Below are positions 44,561-56,639 of a stretch of 64,000 bases of DNA, in pieces. The stretch lies in the NCBI GenBank assembly GCA_030704615.1, contig CM060732.1, positions 49,085,053 through 49,149,052 of the forward strand, in the 5' to 3' direction. The translations under genes were made by a program, and so were the position numbers. Numbering within the stretch: position 1 is the first letter of the stretch; the number at the start of each line of letters is the position of its first letter. This DNA is from Takakia lepidozioides (lineage: Eukaryota; Streptophyta; Takakiopsida; Takakiales; Takakiaceae). The notes under the pieces were generated by a model. The model worked only from the letters and a program-made list of their open reading frames with translations, was not told the DNA's origin and ran no database searches.

Positions 44561-47130
44561 CATAAATGGGTTCATCCATTGGATGACCTCATCCATCTAT
44601 CTTTAACGACGCACTTGTGTCAATGGAATGACACAAAGTGCAAAAGGTTAAAAAATTCAAAAAGTTGCTTTAGGGTTGCCCACGTTCAGCCGTGAACACA
44701 TTGTAGTGTGAATGCAGGGGAGTGACATTGAAATTTATGTTGTTACTTGGTCAGATTCTGCATTTCTACAAGGGCTCTGATACCAGTGGGAAGGAAGTTG
44801 AGCTATCCCTGTGAGTTTATTTCATTCATTGAATGGACAGATTTTCTCCCTGATCTATCATCCCAACGATGGTGGAGTACTTCCATACTTTCCAGGTTAT
44901 TTCAAGAGTTGAGAAAAGGATTTTCGCCTGGATGGAAGTGGATAAGCTATGAAACAATGGATTTTTCATCCACCGGATGAATGAAGTTCATCCATGTTCT
45001 AGGAACATCATGGGAACGTTGGAACGCTCGACCAGGATATAGCCTAAGTATCTGCGATTTTCATCCATCCATGATTAATCATCCATGAGGATGAACGTAT
45101 GGCCAGGTGTGTTTTTCATCCAGAATGAACTTCATCTGTGCGCGATGGCGGGGAATGTCCTACGGGGTGCTATGAGCAGAAGTACGAGCAAGAGTGTGTG
45201 TAGCAGGGAGCGTAGGCAGGAAAACACTTAGTGGATTCTGCTGTGGGCAATGGAATGAGCAGGGAGAGTAGGCAGGGACACAAAGAGCAGATTCAACTCT
45301 GTGTTAATGGTACCGCCATCTTCTTGGTAATGATCGATTTCTGGGAGATTACCTTACGGGGAGAACGTCGTGGCATGCGGTGCAACAGTCAATTAAGGGG
45401 CGATGCTTGGTAGGGTGTGCAGCTGCAGGCGGTGCTGCCTCTTTCTTTATGATGATGTGTTTCAGAAAGATCAAGTTACGGGGGAGACCACGTGGTGTGT
45501 TGTGCAAGTACAGGTGAAGGGAAGTGGTGCCGCATGGCTTTATGATTCTTACTTGATAAAGATGACCTCAAAGGAGGAGCAGAATGGGTAATGAATCGGA
45601 TCACCTGTAAGATAGGGTTCTTATGCATGTGAATATGCCGAGCAAGGCAATCTGTTTATGACAAGACATAACGAGTTCTCTGTGTTTTTTTTGTTTATCT
45701 TGCTGTAGGCCTCTGATTAGAGGTAGTGATGAAGGAGATGAGGGCAGAAGGCAATGGCAGCCTGGTAAATCGGGCTGCAACCAGTAGGAGATAAGGAAGG
45801 AAAGGGAAGCACGATAACCTAAGTGTGTGGTGTTGCCAAGGGCTATGGCAACGATGGAGTACTGATGGGCATGACGGCTGAGCGATATTACCAACCTGTT
45901 TATGACGATCAGTTGCGAGTAACATGTTTCTACCTGGTTTTGATTATAGTTTAGGCATGTAAATAGTAGTGGTGATGAAGGAAGGGGCGGAAAGGACTAG
46001 CGGTGTGGTGATCCGTGCTGCTGATTGTGGAAATTAAGGCCTGTCGAGTTGTTGAATTTATGACGGGCTGCTGAGGCGGTTGTGAAAGATTTTAGCACCA
46101 TAGAGTAATGTATGATGTCTTTCTGGGTGCGCCAGTATGGCAGTGACAACGGCAGATGAGATCGAGCTGGCAGCAGAAGCGGGAAGGGGGATGAACCGTC
46201 AGATAGACATCCACCGCTTAAGGGAGGATATAAGATCAGCTAAGTGCGATGATTTGGAGGCTTCTTTTTCTTTTTACTTAGGATAGATGTTGTTGAAATT
46301 TCCGGTTGATGCTCTCAAGTTAGCATGAGGGAGATGATACATTTTTGAAAAATAGAATGGAGGGATTGTCTGAACTTCAAACCAAGGAGATGTAGAGAGA
46401 AAGGGAGGTGATGGAAGTGTAGAATGGTATGCTGACTGAGGGGATTCAATTCTCCAATCCCTCAGTCACAGAGTGTGTTGTCTTGAGGTTGTTTTTCATA
46501 TTCTGGTTCCAGCATTGTGAGTCTGGGATCAACTTTGCATTGGGGTTTTTATGGCAATCAGATCTGCAGAGAACTTGCTGTAGGATAGAGATAAGAGGGA
46601 GTTGTTGGATGGTATCATGGATTGGGAATGAGGGCTCTATCTGTCAGGAGTTAGGGTTTGGTACAGCACCAGCATGCACCAAGTAGTGGGATACATTTGG
46701 TGAATACTTTACAATCTGATGGTTGTTCCTGCTTTATATATAGTTGCAGTAGGGATTCTCTTGCTTGATGTTGGGTTATCAAACTGAGAGAGTATAGGGC
46801 CCTAGAAACTTATCAATGGGTGCCTGAGTGCAAGCTAAGGTCTTAATTTGTTTGTGGGATGCACACTTAGATAAGAAGGGGTAACTACTAACTGACAAGC
46901 TGATTGCTGCTGCAAATAGTCAAGATAAGGAGGGACTTTGTTTGGTTGAGGAGAGAGGACTAAGGAAGGATGTGGTGTGTGCTTGTGATTTCAAGGATGA
47001 TTTCTGCAAAGGGCCCCACTGGATATCAAAAAGTAAACTTCTCTTAAGCCCATCACAAGTTTGTCTTCATTGGAATTGTCTCTCATCTTTCTTATTTCAC
47101 ACTGTAGCTCAACTTTAGGGCTGGAGACAT
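44561..47130. other. TTAA-element interior without recognised gene
   Basis: About 2.5 kb with only short frames. TCATCC-rich phrases occur around 44,960-45,120, and a G-rich composition around 45.1-46.2 kb. No domain or RNA gene is recognised. Confidence 0.4.
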
Positions 47131-47139
47131 GATACTGCC

Positions 47140-49200
47140 ACTGTGACAACATGAAAGTATCCAAAAACACATAACAGAGATGATGAGAAGTTGTGGATGA
47201 ATACTTTTCTGACCCAAGTCAATGCTGGGACACCGAGGCAAAAAGGTGAATGCTTGATACAGGAGAGTAGCAGACGCAATTCAATATAGGAACTAGTGTA
47301 ATAAGCTGAGTTGGGTGTTTCCTAAAACAAATCTAGTTGTCATTATCAGCTGCAAGAGACAAAAAAGTAAATGTCTGTTGGACTACAGAAAGAAACAGAT
47401 GCAATATAGAATTGGAACTACTATTATAAGGGCTTGGGTGTTTGCTGGAAGAACTTCACGCCGTCAGTGTCAGCTGCTAGCAGCAAGGCTGAGGATATAT
47501 TTATGATTTGTACACAGGCAGGGATATATAGCTGAAGGACCAGGGATAGAGGTCCAGATTTATCCAAGAGGGCCAGATTTCAAACACAAGATTTAAACTT
47601 TTGATTCCCTGTGGATCAATAGCTACAAGTGGATAGATGATCAACTGGAAACAGCGGCGGCAGCAACACAATTGATAGAACAAGGCACTGCTGATGAAGG
47701 TACATTCTTCAACACATTTCACCCCGTTTTTCCTGCTATTAGAGTCGTCCCTGAATTTTGATGTTGAACTCTGCAAGGTAGCTGAGGAGAAGCTTTGGAA
47801 GGAATACGTTTAAGACCCTAGTCAATGGTGGAACAATCGAGGCAAAAAGGTGAATGTCTGTTGGAAGCAGACGCAAATCAACATAGGAACTAGTGTGACA
47901 AGTAGGGTTGGGGTGTTTGCTGGAACAATTCTAGGCTGTCATAGTCAGCTGCTAACCGCAAGGCAAGCATGTATGCATGATTTGTGCAGAGGCATGGATA
48001 GCTGAAGGGGCAGGGATAGAGTGTGGGTCCAAATTCATCCAAGAGGGCTGGATTTCAAGCTCCAAATTACCTATGATTCCATGTGGAAGGATAGCTACAA
48101 GAAACCTGCATGGGTAGATGGTCATTTGGAAGCCGCAACAGCAGCGACACAATTGATAAAATCAGGCACTGGTAATCAAGGCACATTCTTCAACACAATT
48201 CACCCTGTTTTTCCCTCTAATCGGAATCGGCCCTCATGTTGAATTCTGCAAGTTAGCTGGTTGAGTGAACCTTTGATAGTTTGGAGTGACTTTGACATGA
48301 TACTGTCAATGTGACAACATGAAACATGTAACAAAGGCGAGGAGAAGTTGTGGAATGAATTCTTTCTGACCCCAGTCAATGGTGAGACAATCGAGGCAAA
48401 AAAGTGAATGCCTGATGGATTATAGAGAGTAGCATATGCTATTAAGCATATAAACTAGTGTGGTAAGTAGGGTTGGGGTGTTTGCTTGAACAATTCTAGG
48501 CTGTCATTGTCAGCTGCTAGCAGCAAGGCAAGGATGTATGCATGATTTGTGCAGAGGTATGGATAGCTGAAAGGGCAGGGATAGAGTGTGGGTCCAGATT
48601 CATCCAAGAGGGCTGGATTTCAAGCTCCAGATTACCTATGATTCCATATAAAATCAGGCACTAGTAATCAAGACACCTTCTTCAACACAATTCACCTTGT
48701 TTTTCCCTCTAATCAGAAATCGGTTCTAAATTTTCATGTTCAATTTTGCAAGTTAGCTGGTTGAGTGAACCTTTGATAGTTTGGAGTGACTTTGACATGG
48801 TACCGCCAATGTGACAACAGGAAAGTGTCCAGAAATAGGTAACAGAGACGAGGAGAAGCTGTGGAATGAATACTTTCTGACTCCAGTCAATGGTGGGACA
48901 ATCGAGGCAAAAAGGTGAATGCATGCTGGATTACAGAAAGTAGCAGATGCCATTGAGCATATGAACTAGTGTGATAAGTTGAGTTGGGTGTTTCCTAGAA
49001 CAAATCTAGGCTGTCATTGCCAACTACTAGCAGCAAAGCAAGGATGTATGCATGATTTGTGTAGAAGCATGGATAGCTGAAGGAGTAGGGATAGAGTGTG
49101 GGTCCAGATTCATCCAAGAAGGTTGGATTTCAAGCTCCAAATTACCTATGATTCCCTGTGGAAGGATAGCTACAAGAAACCTGCGTAGATGGTCAATTTC
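47140..49200 (+). pseudogene. Degenerate tandem array of OSB-type PDF motif exons
   Basis: Four units, spaced about 510-610 bp, each pair an exon-like piece LW-x-EYF-x-DPSQWWNNRGKKVN (near 47,205, 47,815, 48,370 and 48,890) with a GT-like donor, then about 200-300 bp later a second piece (I-PRGPDFKHK, then SLW-x-SYK-x-W-DD-LE; near 47,550, 48,035, 48,590 and 49,107). WWDNR-x-x-K-x-N followed by PDFKHK and LW is the PDF motif of plant organellar single-stranded DNA-binding (OSB) proteins, which carry one to three copies. All units have stops or shifts. The array lies wholly inside the TTAA element, so it looks like captured host gene sequence. Confidence 0.65.
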
Positions 49201-49739
49201 TTGTTGCGGTAGTGCTTAGCAACATTGTGCTTGAAGAACGAAGTATATTTTGGGAATATATATAGGCAGACTAGTTCAAACACTATGTCAGTGTCTGATG
49301 TATTAACATCCAATATCGTTCAAAGGTACAATGTCCTCTGAGGTTGTGTTGTAGTGTTTCTATGGATGACATGTTTGATTGTAGTTGTGTCTTTCATATT
49401 GTATCATGTTGTTGCTTCTGCCAGTCTATGCAACAGGGTTGGTGGTAGAATCTTTCTTTGCCACTCTTTGCAACTGCCAACAGGGTTGGGGGTCGATTCG
49501 TTGGTCATTGAAAGATTAATGCATGCTCTCTTTCCCTGCATAGGGGTTGTGTCTTGGTATAGATGGCCTTTCCTCTTTGCCAATTGTTGTGCTTATGAGA
49601 GCTCCACAAAGCTAAATTTCATATTAATTTAATATCTAAATTAGTCATTTAAAATTAAATAACATTTAATAAATTGTAAAATCTACATGATCAACACGTG
49701 TCAGTCACACCTACTCCAACGAGACCACGTGCCATCTGT

Positions 49740-50119
49740 ATGTTGTAGTGATATAGTCATACCCATAGTCGTGTAGTCATAAAGATAGGACTACTCCACT
49801 GCACCATCAGGTGATGATTACATATGTCAATGCCCAAGGATCCCACGTGTCACGCAGAGGCCTCTCCATGTGGCACAATGTTGTAGTGATATAGTCGTAA
49901 CCTCAGTCATAACTTTCAGTCATGTAGTCATATTTGTTATGACTACATCACCAAACCCTGCATCACTATCCCATGCCACGTCCTCAGTGACGACCATGAC
50001 TTCGCACTTATCACTCCGTAGTCATGGTAGAACTGACTTCGTGTTTGTCACTGCAGAGTGAGGTAGTCATAACATCACTTATCACTGCAAATGCAGTGAT
50101 AGCCATAGTCATAAAAACG
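49740..50119. repeat. Right subterminal TAGTCAT repeats
   Basis: At least ten TAGTCAT or GTAGTCAT words lie between 49,745 and 50,112, in inverse orientation to the left end. Confidence 0.8.
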
Positions 50120-50123
50120 TTAA

Positions 50124-50995
50124 TCTGTGCTAGTGAATTCGTCCATATCTAAGTGGGTCTCGTCCCCACACCTGCTACATAGTATGTCCAATCATTTTTG
50201 GACATCCCCCAGGGTTACCGATGCACAAATCAAACAAACTTTGAAATTTCGGTATGGTCAATACATGGGCAATCAACAACGGAACTTGTTCTGGCCATTA
50301 TTATACCCCAATAAACATTACCTGTTATGTTCATCCCAAAATTCCCAAATAGATACATGGCCACACTTACTTCTCCACTGCAACCACCCATAATACATGG
50401 GTTGCGGGTAACCAGACATAACCAAGGGGTTAGACAACTCCACAAAATTCTCACTTCATATCCGAAATCCAAATGGTTTAACCTCATCAATGCAGGCATA
50501 TTCCAAGGTCGCCCACCGGACCACACCATACCCCCATGGCTGCTACCGTGTATATGCTCCCAAGGACACCCGTGCCTTTATCTAGCAAGACTACGCCAAG
50601 ATATTTTGCTAGTCCAGGGACTTCCTATATAGGCATTGCCACCGACAGAACCGCTTCCATCTCTCAAACTACATTTTTTGGAATTTGCATTCTGCCATGA
50701 TCGAAATCCAGATCAATCAATTATGTACAAACATGAAAAATATGACTCAATCATACATGCCCTCCATCACAGAGACTGGAACACGACACCTTTGACCGTC
50801 ATCACTGCAGGTGTTAGGGGCGGTGCTCATACCCATAATATCCAAGGTTTGAAAGATAATCTTAACCTACCACCCAAAGACACTACACCTCTACTACGAG
50901 CCTTGCATTTCACAGCTATTTCATCACTCACTTCCCTAATCCTCAATAAACGTAAGATTGAAAGTGGCCAGCTAGCCACTGTGTGACAGGTTACG
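50124..50995 (+). pseudogene. LINE copy B: C-terminal region after the insertion
   Basis: QIKQTLKFRYGQYMGNQ, a knuckle with DTWPHLLLHCNHP, IHGLRVTR, LINAGIFQGRPPDH, PPWLLPC and RLRQDILLVQGLP, then TVITAGVRGG and LLRALHFTAISSL. These match copy A block by block, spread over two frames, and show that the C-terminal domain is a family feature. Confidence 0.85.
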
Positions 50996-51000
50996 GTTCG

Positions 51001-51090
51001 AATAGAGCCCACCCCTGAAAGGGGGCAATACCCGCAAGGGGAAGAGGCTCTTATTTACGCCAGCTTCGGTTGGCGTCATATATATATATG
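51001..51090 (+). repeat. LINE copy B 3' end: hairpins and (TA)n tail
   Basis: Hairpin 1 is CCCCT-GAAA-GGGGG. Hairpin 2 is ACGCCAGC-TTCG-GTTGGCGT (UUCG loop). Relative to copy A, one stem pair has changed from G-C to A-T on both sides. The tail is (TA)n here versus (CT)n in copy A. Confidence 0.85.
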
Positions 51091-51154
51091 AGCTAGTCTG
51101 CTGGGCCCACAGTATACACATAAAGCATTAGTTATTGCGAATATTTGTACAAAA

Positions 51155-51325
51155 CGGTGGGTAGTGTGGTGGTTAAGAGCAATGAGTAGTAAACTCGAGG
51201 TTTGGTGTTCACATCTTGTCAGATTGTACTGTGGCAGTACGGTGAATGGGCGGTGGGCTTATGAGCTCACCCCAAGTCCGCGGGGCCCGCTCGTGCATTC
51301 ATGACCCTATTATTAAAAAATGAGA
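51155..51325 (+). mobile_element. Possible tRNA-derived SINE
   Basis: GTAGTGTGGTGGTTAAGAGC resembles a pol III A box, and GAGGTTTGGTGTTCACATC a decayed B box about 35 nt further on. An unrelated body and an A-rich end (TATTATTAAAAAATGAG) follow. No clear target duplication was found. Confidence 0.35.
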
Positions 51326-53520
51326 GGCGTTTGTAGCTGGCCAGAAGGATCACCAAGATTACCTCCAGAGCATGTGTAATATAGTTAAGAGAAATGACTC
51401 TATAACGTCTTGGGACAAGAAGTCTATGCCCCGGGGTTCCAAGATCTGAGATCCCCAGCCCCAGGGCGGAAAGAAAATTTGAACGGGCAGAATGCCATTT
51501 GCCAGGAGCATTGTGATCAAGGTGTATTTTCGCTCTGCTAGAGATTCGTTTTCCTCTGCAGTGTCAAGCTAAAGTAGGGGAATGTAGGTCGGCAAAGTGT
51601 GCATGAGAGGACAAAGCGTAGAAGACATCGGATGTTCGCCCGCCAGCCACCGCCACTCTTGCAGTACACCGCAGACGAGAGACCAGTCCCAGCACCACCA
51701 AACACAAACAACAAGCTCTCCACCCTCCCATTCTTCATCTTCATCTCATAAAACTCAGGTGATTTCAGTATGCAACGCCATTTCTACCAAACCATCATGG
51801 CACTTCGAAGATTTAATTTGGGCATCATATTGCATGAAAGCGCCCACGGGGCTGATATGTTTGGAGAAACACTAATAACTATTAAACTTGGGAGCTTGAG
51901 CTCTGGGGCGGTGTTTTTGTGCGTTAACCCTTACGTGTCAAACCGACCCGTTTTGGGTTAGTTAGGTTTCTTTAACCATCCAGTTCTTATTGGGGTTAAC
52001 TCTGATTTGAGTCAAATTAGGCTCATTAGATAGGAAAAAAACTCTTACGCACAATGGCATTGGCCAATCTTCAAAAAGGAAATATCACTATATGAATCGA
52101 GACGTTTGTTTTGTTTTGTTTTGTAGATTTGAGATGTCCCAAACTGCGGGGCCCCGACGCTGGTGCTTGGTACCGTTGGAAAGCCCTCGAGGAGGAGGGG
52201 TGCACTGACTTGGTCTAATGATTTTTGGACTTGCGATGTGGGAGATGTCGAATTTCAAGTACTTTGGGTCGCTGGAAATTCACAAAAAATAGCAAAAATG
52301 GCAAAGTGGGTATTCATGGGACAATGGTTGGAGCCTCGACGGGAGATATATCAAGGGAAAGGTCTCTGGTTCAAATCTGGTCATAGGCTCAGTGGAAAAA
52401 ATGATTAGATATGGCTTGCTTCATATATTGATGCACTTGGACTTAGATGACATTGGGCACTTGGACACTTGGGCCATCGGCACACGCTACCCTTGTATAC
52501 ATGGAGTAAGACCCTCCAATTTGGGGCTAACTAAGCTTTTTTGACATATTTTTGCTGAATCATCTTGCTCGAGTTGCTTATATGGCAACCATGGTCAGGC
52601 TAGGGGATGGGTTTCCACCCTAAGAACGGTGGGCCAACACACATCCCAATGCCCCATGAATGTGCAACAACCTGCGTGGCAGCCACCCAAGGCAAAGGAG
52701 TGGTGAAACGGTCTCACAACCCGCTAGGTACAAGGGCTACAATAGGAAGTACGGTAGATATAGGTTGGGCTGGGAATTACCGAGCAGGGCCCGACAATAG
52801 CCTAAAACATTTCCCAATTAGATTGAATTTTCTTCTACACCAACATTTGCATGCAATGATGACATGGACCAGAGCGATTGAAAATTGGACGGTAGATGTG
52901 TCCTACGTATTTTCTGAAGTTCAAATTTTGGTCTGCCCGCTTCAAATTGGGTTTTGAGACCCCCCAATTTGTGAGTATAAAGCAGCCCACACGAAAACAA
53001 ATCAGAAAAAAAACGAAAATTTCAGGGAAGGTGTGGCATCAAGTGAGGTACGTACACAATTCCCAAGACTCTCATATCATGCAAGGAAAACATTGCCCAT
53101 ATTTGGTCAGTTTTTTGGTTTTTTATGCTCTTCATTTTTAAGAAGGATTCTTTTTGGGGCACATCTACATATTATAATCTTCTAATCTGGCAATTGGATA
53201 CGGCTGCAATCTTTTGAGGTCATAGTTTGGGTAGATGGGCAGTAAATTCAACGGTCACTTTTACAGGGACTTTAAATCTGGGAGATAAAAAAGATTTAGT
53301 GGGCCAGGGTCCTTTTTCCACAGCATGTCGTGAAAATGGGCCCGGACACTTAAGGGTTAAACTGATGTACCTACGAGTGGCCGATGGATGATGTGTGAAG
53401 GGGATACGACCGGATAGTTGATGAGTAGTCCTTTGGGGCCACCATCCGAGCTTTGTCTTATGAGCAATGCAGAGTGGTAGGGAGGTGAAGTTTGAAGGAA
53501 AGGTGGGTGAGGGAGCATGA
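51326..53520. other. Intergenic with old repeat debris
   Basis: No gene is recognised. A (TTTTG)n run lies near 52,105-52,125. A second tRNA-like pair (GGGACAATGGTTGGAGCC, then GGTTCAAATCTGG) at 52,318-52,380 may be another SINE head. Confidence 0.4.
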
Positions 53521-53523
53521 GAG

Positions 53524-53751
53524 ATGGCCTCACCACCTGTTTCTGCACGTCCGCCTGGGGATAAGAAAAAATTGTCCTCTCGTTCTGGATTGCGTGGTTT
53601 GGTTTGGGGATGCTGGCCTCCCCGATCACTACCCAACGAGAAACTCCCAGCAAAAGAACCACCCTTCTCTATCTCTTCCCTTCCTGACGATGTATTACTC
53701 GAATTCCTGGCCAAAATGCAGCGAGCATGTGACAGCAAGGCCGCCACATGA
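53524..53751 (+). pseudogene. F-box-like N-terminal exon fragment
   Basis: An ATG in good context opens 75 residues. A basic/Pro-rich leader is followed by PFSISSLPDDVLLEFLAKM, which matches the start of an F-box (SLPDDVLLEFLA). The frame ends in TGA before the rest of the box (VCKRW region). F-box proteins recruit targets to SCF ubiquitin ligases. A splice donor could rescue it, but no following exon was seen, so it is called a fragment. Confidence 0.45.
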
Positions 53752-54175
53752 GCTGATCCATAACTAGGTAATCTAATTGTTGATGGGAGACAAAGTTTTA
53801 GCTTAATTATAGGCAGGCCAACTAACAACTGTTGTCTTCATCCTACATATAGTAACATGATCATTCATCAATATGGAGGAATAAAGCAGCGGGAGGAATT
53901 TGGAGCATCACATATATGAAGGCTGTCGCCGGCCTTGCTAGTGAGCTCCTGCGAGCTGAAGAAGACATGCCATCTACCAGTCCTCTTGACAAATGGGATG
54001 AAAAAACCCTAGGAAGGAAAACCTTACTATGCAAGTTCAGCGAGGGACGAAACCTTCATGTGGAAAAACCCCAAATGTCTACAAATGAGGCACCTATATA
54101 AGAAAATGCATCCCTAGGTCAACACCAATCAAAGCAATCCAAATCCAATCAATAGTCACCATCAAAGCCAAGGTT
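53752..54175. other. Spacer, nothing recognised
   Basis: No coding or repeat signal beyond short frames. Confidence 0.4.
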
Positions 54176-54901
54176 CAGTGTTGGTTTGGTATCTGGGTTT
54201 CGCCGGGCATCAACCCGGGTCTCTCCTAACCTAACCTATTGTTCTCCGTTCCCGTAAACATTTGTAGTACCCTACCAGAAGGTTCTCGAGTTCCCTGGCC
54301 GCCCCCCAAACCCTAACATGCGGCGGTTAGGGTTCTCCTTTCCCCGCCCCCTACCAGAGCTCGACTCGTCGCTGCAGGTCTGTTCGGGTATCATGCAAAT
54401 ATGCACTGGGGTGCTTTGTAATGTAGATTAGAGATTTAGGGCTAGGGGCATATACTAGCTATTTGATTATAACAATGACACTTTGATCTTCATTTGCGAG
54501 ACACAATGGATGCAACAATTCTGATTCAGTGTATAATTGTATGGGGGTTGGTATCCTATGAGATGAGCAGGTTCCCCTTGTGGTATTCTTGAATATTCAA
54601 ATGGCCATTTGAATAGTTCAGATGGCCATTTCAATATTGCATTTGAATTTGAATACTAGTACCATTTTCTTATTATTTTCTTAATACCATATCCGAGTTC
54701 GTATTTCTAGGTTATTGACATTCAGCTACCGTTGCTCATATCCAGATTGATTTGTTTTTAAAACCACTCTATCCATACCAGATTCATACTTGAAAAAATC
54801 AGGGGCTGCATTATTGGAAAACCTACCTGCCTTAAAAAAATTCAGCACTTCATACCTGGACCCTTCTGGTATTTCCAATTCAAGATACCAGACCAACACT
54901 G
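54176..54901 (+). mobile_element. hAT-like MITE copy 1 (726 bp)
   Basis: Ends are CAGTGTTGGTTTGGTATC and the inverse GATACCAGACCAACACTG. The whole body is repeated in opposite orientation at 55,445-56,155. No clear 8-bp duplication is visible here. Confidence 0.75.
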
Positions 54902-55444
54902 GTTCAGTCTTAATGTCAAGCAAATCTACGTCTGCGAGGAGTCAAAACCTCATGTCGATTTTCACATTGATGCATGTTAGATATGATCTTGGAAGGAACT
55001 AACTGAGAAACATGAACAGTGCCAAAGATCTTTGTTGTGGAGGAATGTTGTGGCAGAAGCTTATACCTTTATACCTGTCATCCAAAACGAATGTCAGCAA
55101 TAAGGTATGGCCCGTCAATCCGAAGTAATTTGGCCTTGGAAACCTACTTGCCTAGTTGAAGCTACACACAAATAGTATGCACACACACACCCAAATACTA
55201 GACCAATATTGGAAACCGTGATCAATGATTCCCTATCAAACAGTTTGTGTAGACCAAGACTTTCAATACTAACCAAATCCATGAGAACATGGAGTCCATG
55301 GGTGCATCTGTGCATTTACACTTCAGTAAGGAGTCCATGTGTGCATATGTACTGCCATGAGCAAGCTTAAGGTAACCACCAAAGGTGCTCATAAAGATTC
55401 TTAGTATAAGAGATCCCAAAGCCAAGTACGAAGAGAGATACTAC
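54902..55444. other. Spacer between inverted MITEs
   Basis: 543 bp of unrecognised sequence. ATGCACACACACACCC near 55,180 is low complexity. No gene is seen. Confidence 0.4.
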
Positions 55445-56155
55445 CAGTGTTGGTCTAGTATCTTGAATTGGAAATACCATGAATTGCAAAAAACATTTAA
55501 GGCAGACCTGTAGGTTTTCCAATAATGCAGCCCCTGAGTTTTTCAAGTATGAATCTGGTATGGATAGAGTGGTTTTAAAAATAAATCAATCCGGATATGA
55601 GCAATGGTAGCTGAATGTCAATAACCTAGAAATACGAACTCGGATATGGTATTAAGAAAATAATAAGAAAATGGTACTAGTATTCAAATTCAAATGCAAT
55701 ATTGAAATGGCCATCTGAACTATTCAAATGGCCATTTGAATATTCAAGAATACCACAAGGGGAACGTGCTCATCTCATAGGATACCAACCCCCATACAAT
55801 TATACACTGAATCAGAATTGCTGCATCCATTGTGTCTCGCAAATGAAGATCAAAGTGTCATTGTTATAATCAAATAGCTAGTATATGCCCCTAGCCCTAA
55901 ATCTCTATTCTACATTACAAAGCACCCCAGTGCATATTAGCATGATACCCGAACAGACCTGCAGCGACGAGTTGAGCTCTGGTAGGGGGCGGGGAAAGGA
56001 GAACCCTAATCGCCGCCTGTTAGGGTTTGGGGGGCGGCTACTCGAGAACCTTCTGGTAGGGTACTACAAATGTTTACGGGAACGGAGAACAATAGGTTAG
56101 GTTAGGAGAGACCCGGGTTGATGCCTGACGAAACCCAGATACCAGACCAACACTG
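55445..56155 (-). mobile_element. hAT-like MITE copy 2 (711 bp) with target duplication
   Basis: Inverted copy of 54,176-54,901. It is flanked by the 8-bp duplication GATACTAC (55,437-55,444 and 56,156-56,163). An 8-bp duplication with CAGTG ends indicates the hAT superfamily. There is no transposase. Confidence 0.88.
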
Positions 56156-56269
56156 GATACTACCTGCTTCTGTTGAGCTGATGTCAAGAGCGCAATTTTG
56201 AAACCCAAGAATGAGAGAGGAACTGAACCGAACTCAAACATCCTTGGGTTGTACACTTAATTGGACCCT

Positions 56270-56580
56270 CGGATTAATTTGCCAAGCATTAGATGGGGCC
56301 CTGGAGTTGAATGCGAGGGGCCCGGTTCCGCCAGCGTGGACCCCCCCCCCCCCCCCCCCCACCCCACGCCCACCCCCCGCTCCAACGCCTGCACACCGCG
56401 CGGCACGCCCTCCCGCGCCTCATGTTCCCGCTGCCAGGACATGAGACGTGCCCTTTCCCGCATCCCCATCCCTCCTCCCATCATGCCTCATGCATGGCAT
56501 CGCCCTCCATCCCCCCTGCGTGCCTTCATCCTCCCCATGCTACATGGCATCCCAAGCATACATCACGCCCTCTTTCAAAA
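56270..56580 (+). repeat. About 300-bp repeat, inverted partner at 62.5 kb
   Basis: From GCCAAGCATTAGATGGGGCCC through a long C-run and a CCTCATGTTCCCGCTGCC segment to CCCTCTTTCAAAA, this is the inverse of about 62,497-62,795. Matching breaks off sharply at both sides. The pair brackets the first two PPR genes. Confidence 0.85.
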
Positions 56581-56639
56581 ATCGTGTCCCCAAAGACTAG
56601 CGCTGCTTAGTTGCTCCTGCTCGTTTTCAGAGTCCACTC

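Larger units (their letters stand above)
44191..50123. mobile_element. 5.9-kb TTAA-flanked DNA element inserted in LINE copy B
   Basis: TTAA at 44,191-44,194 and 50,120-50,123 brackets inverted ends CGTTTTTATGACTA (right end in inverse, one mismatch further in). Removing the element rejoins LINE copy B so that QESRTYRNHYYI is followed by SSISKWVSSPHLLHS, as in copy A. TTAA duplications are made by piggyBac and Kolobok elements, but the ends fit neither well and no transposase was found. GTAGTCAT/ATGACTAC words are abundant in the outer 300-400 bp on both sides. Confidence 0.75.

Noticed and set aside
53220-53828. 202-residue minus-strand open frame
   Set aside because: It is opposite the F-box-like exon, which shows a recognisable motif, while this frame has none.
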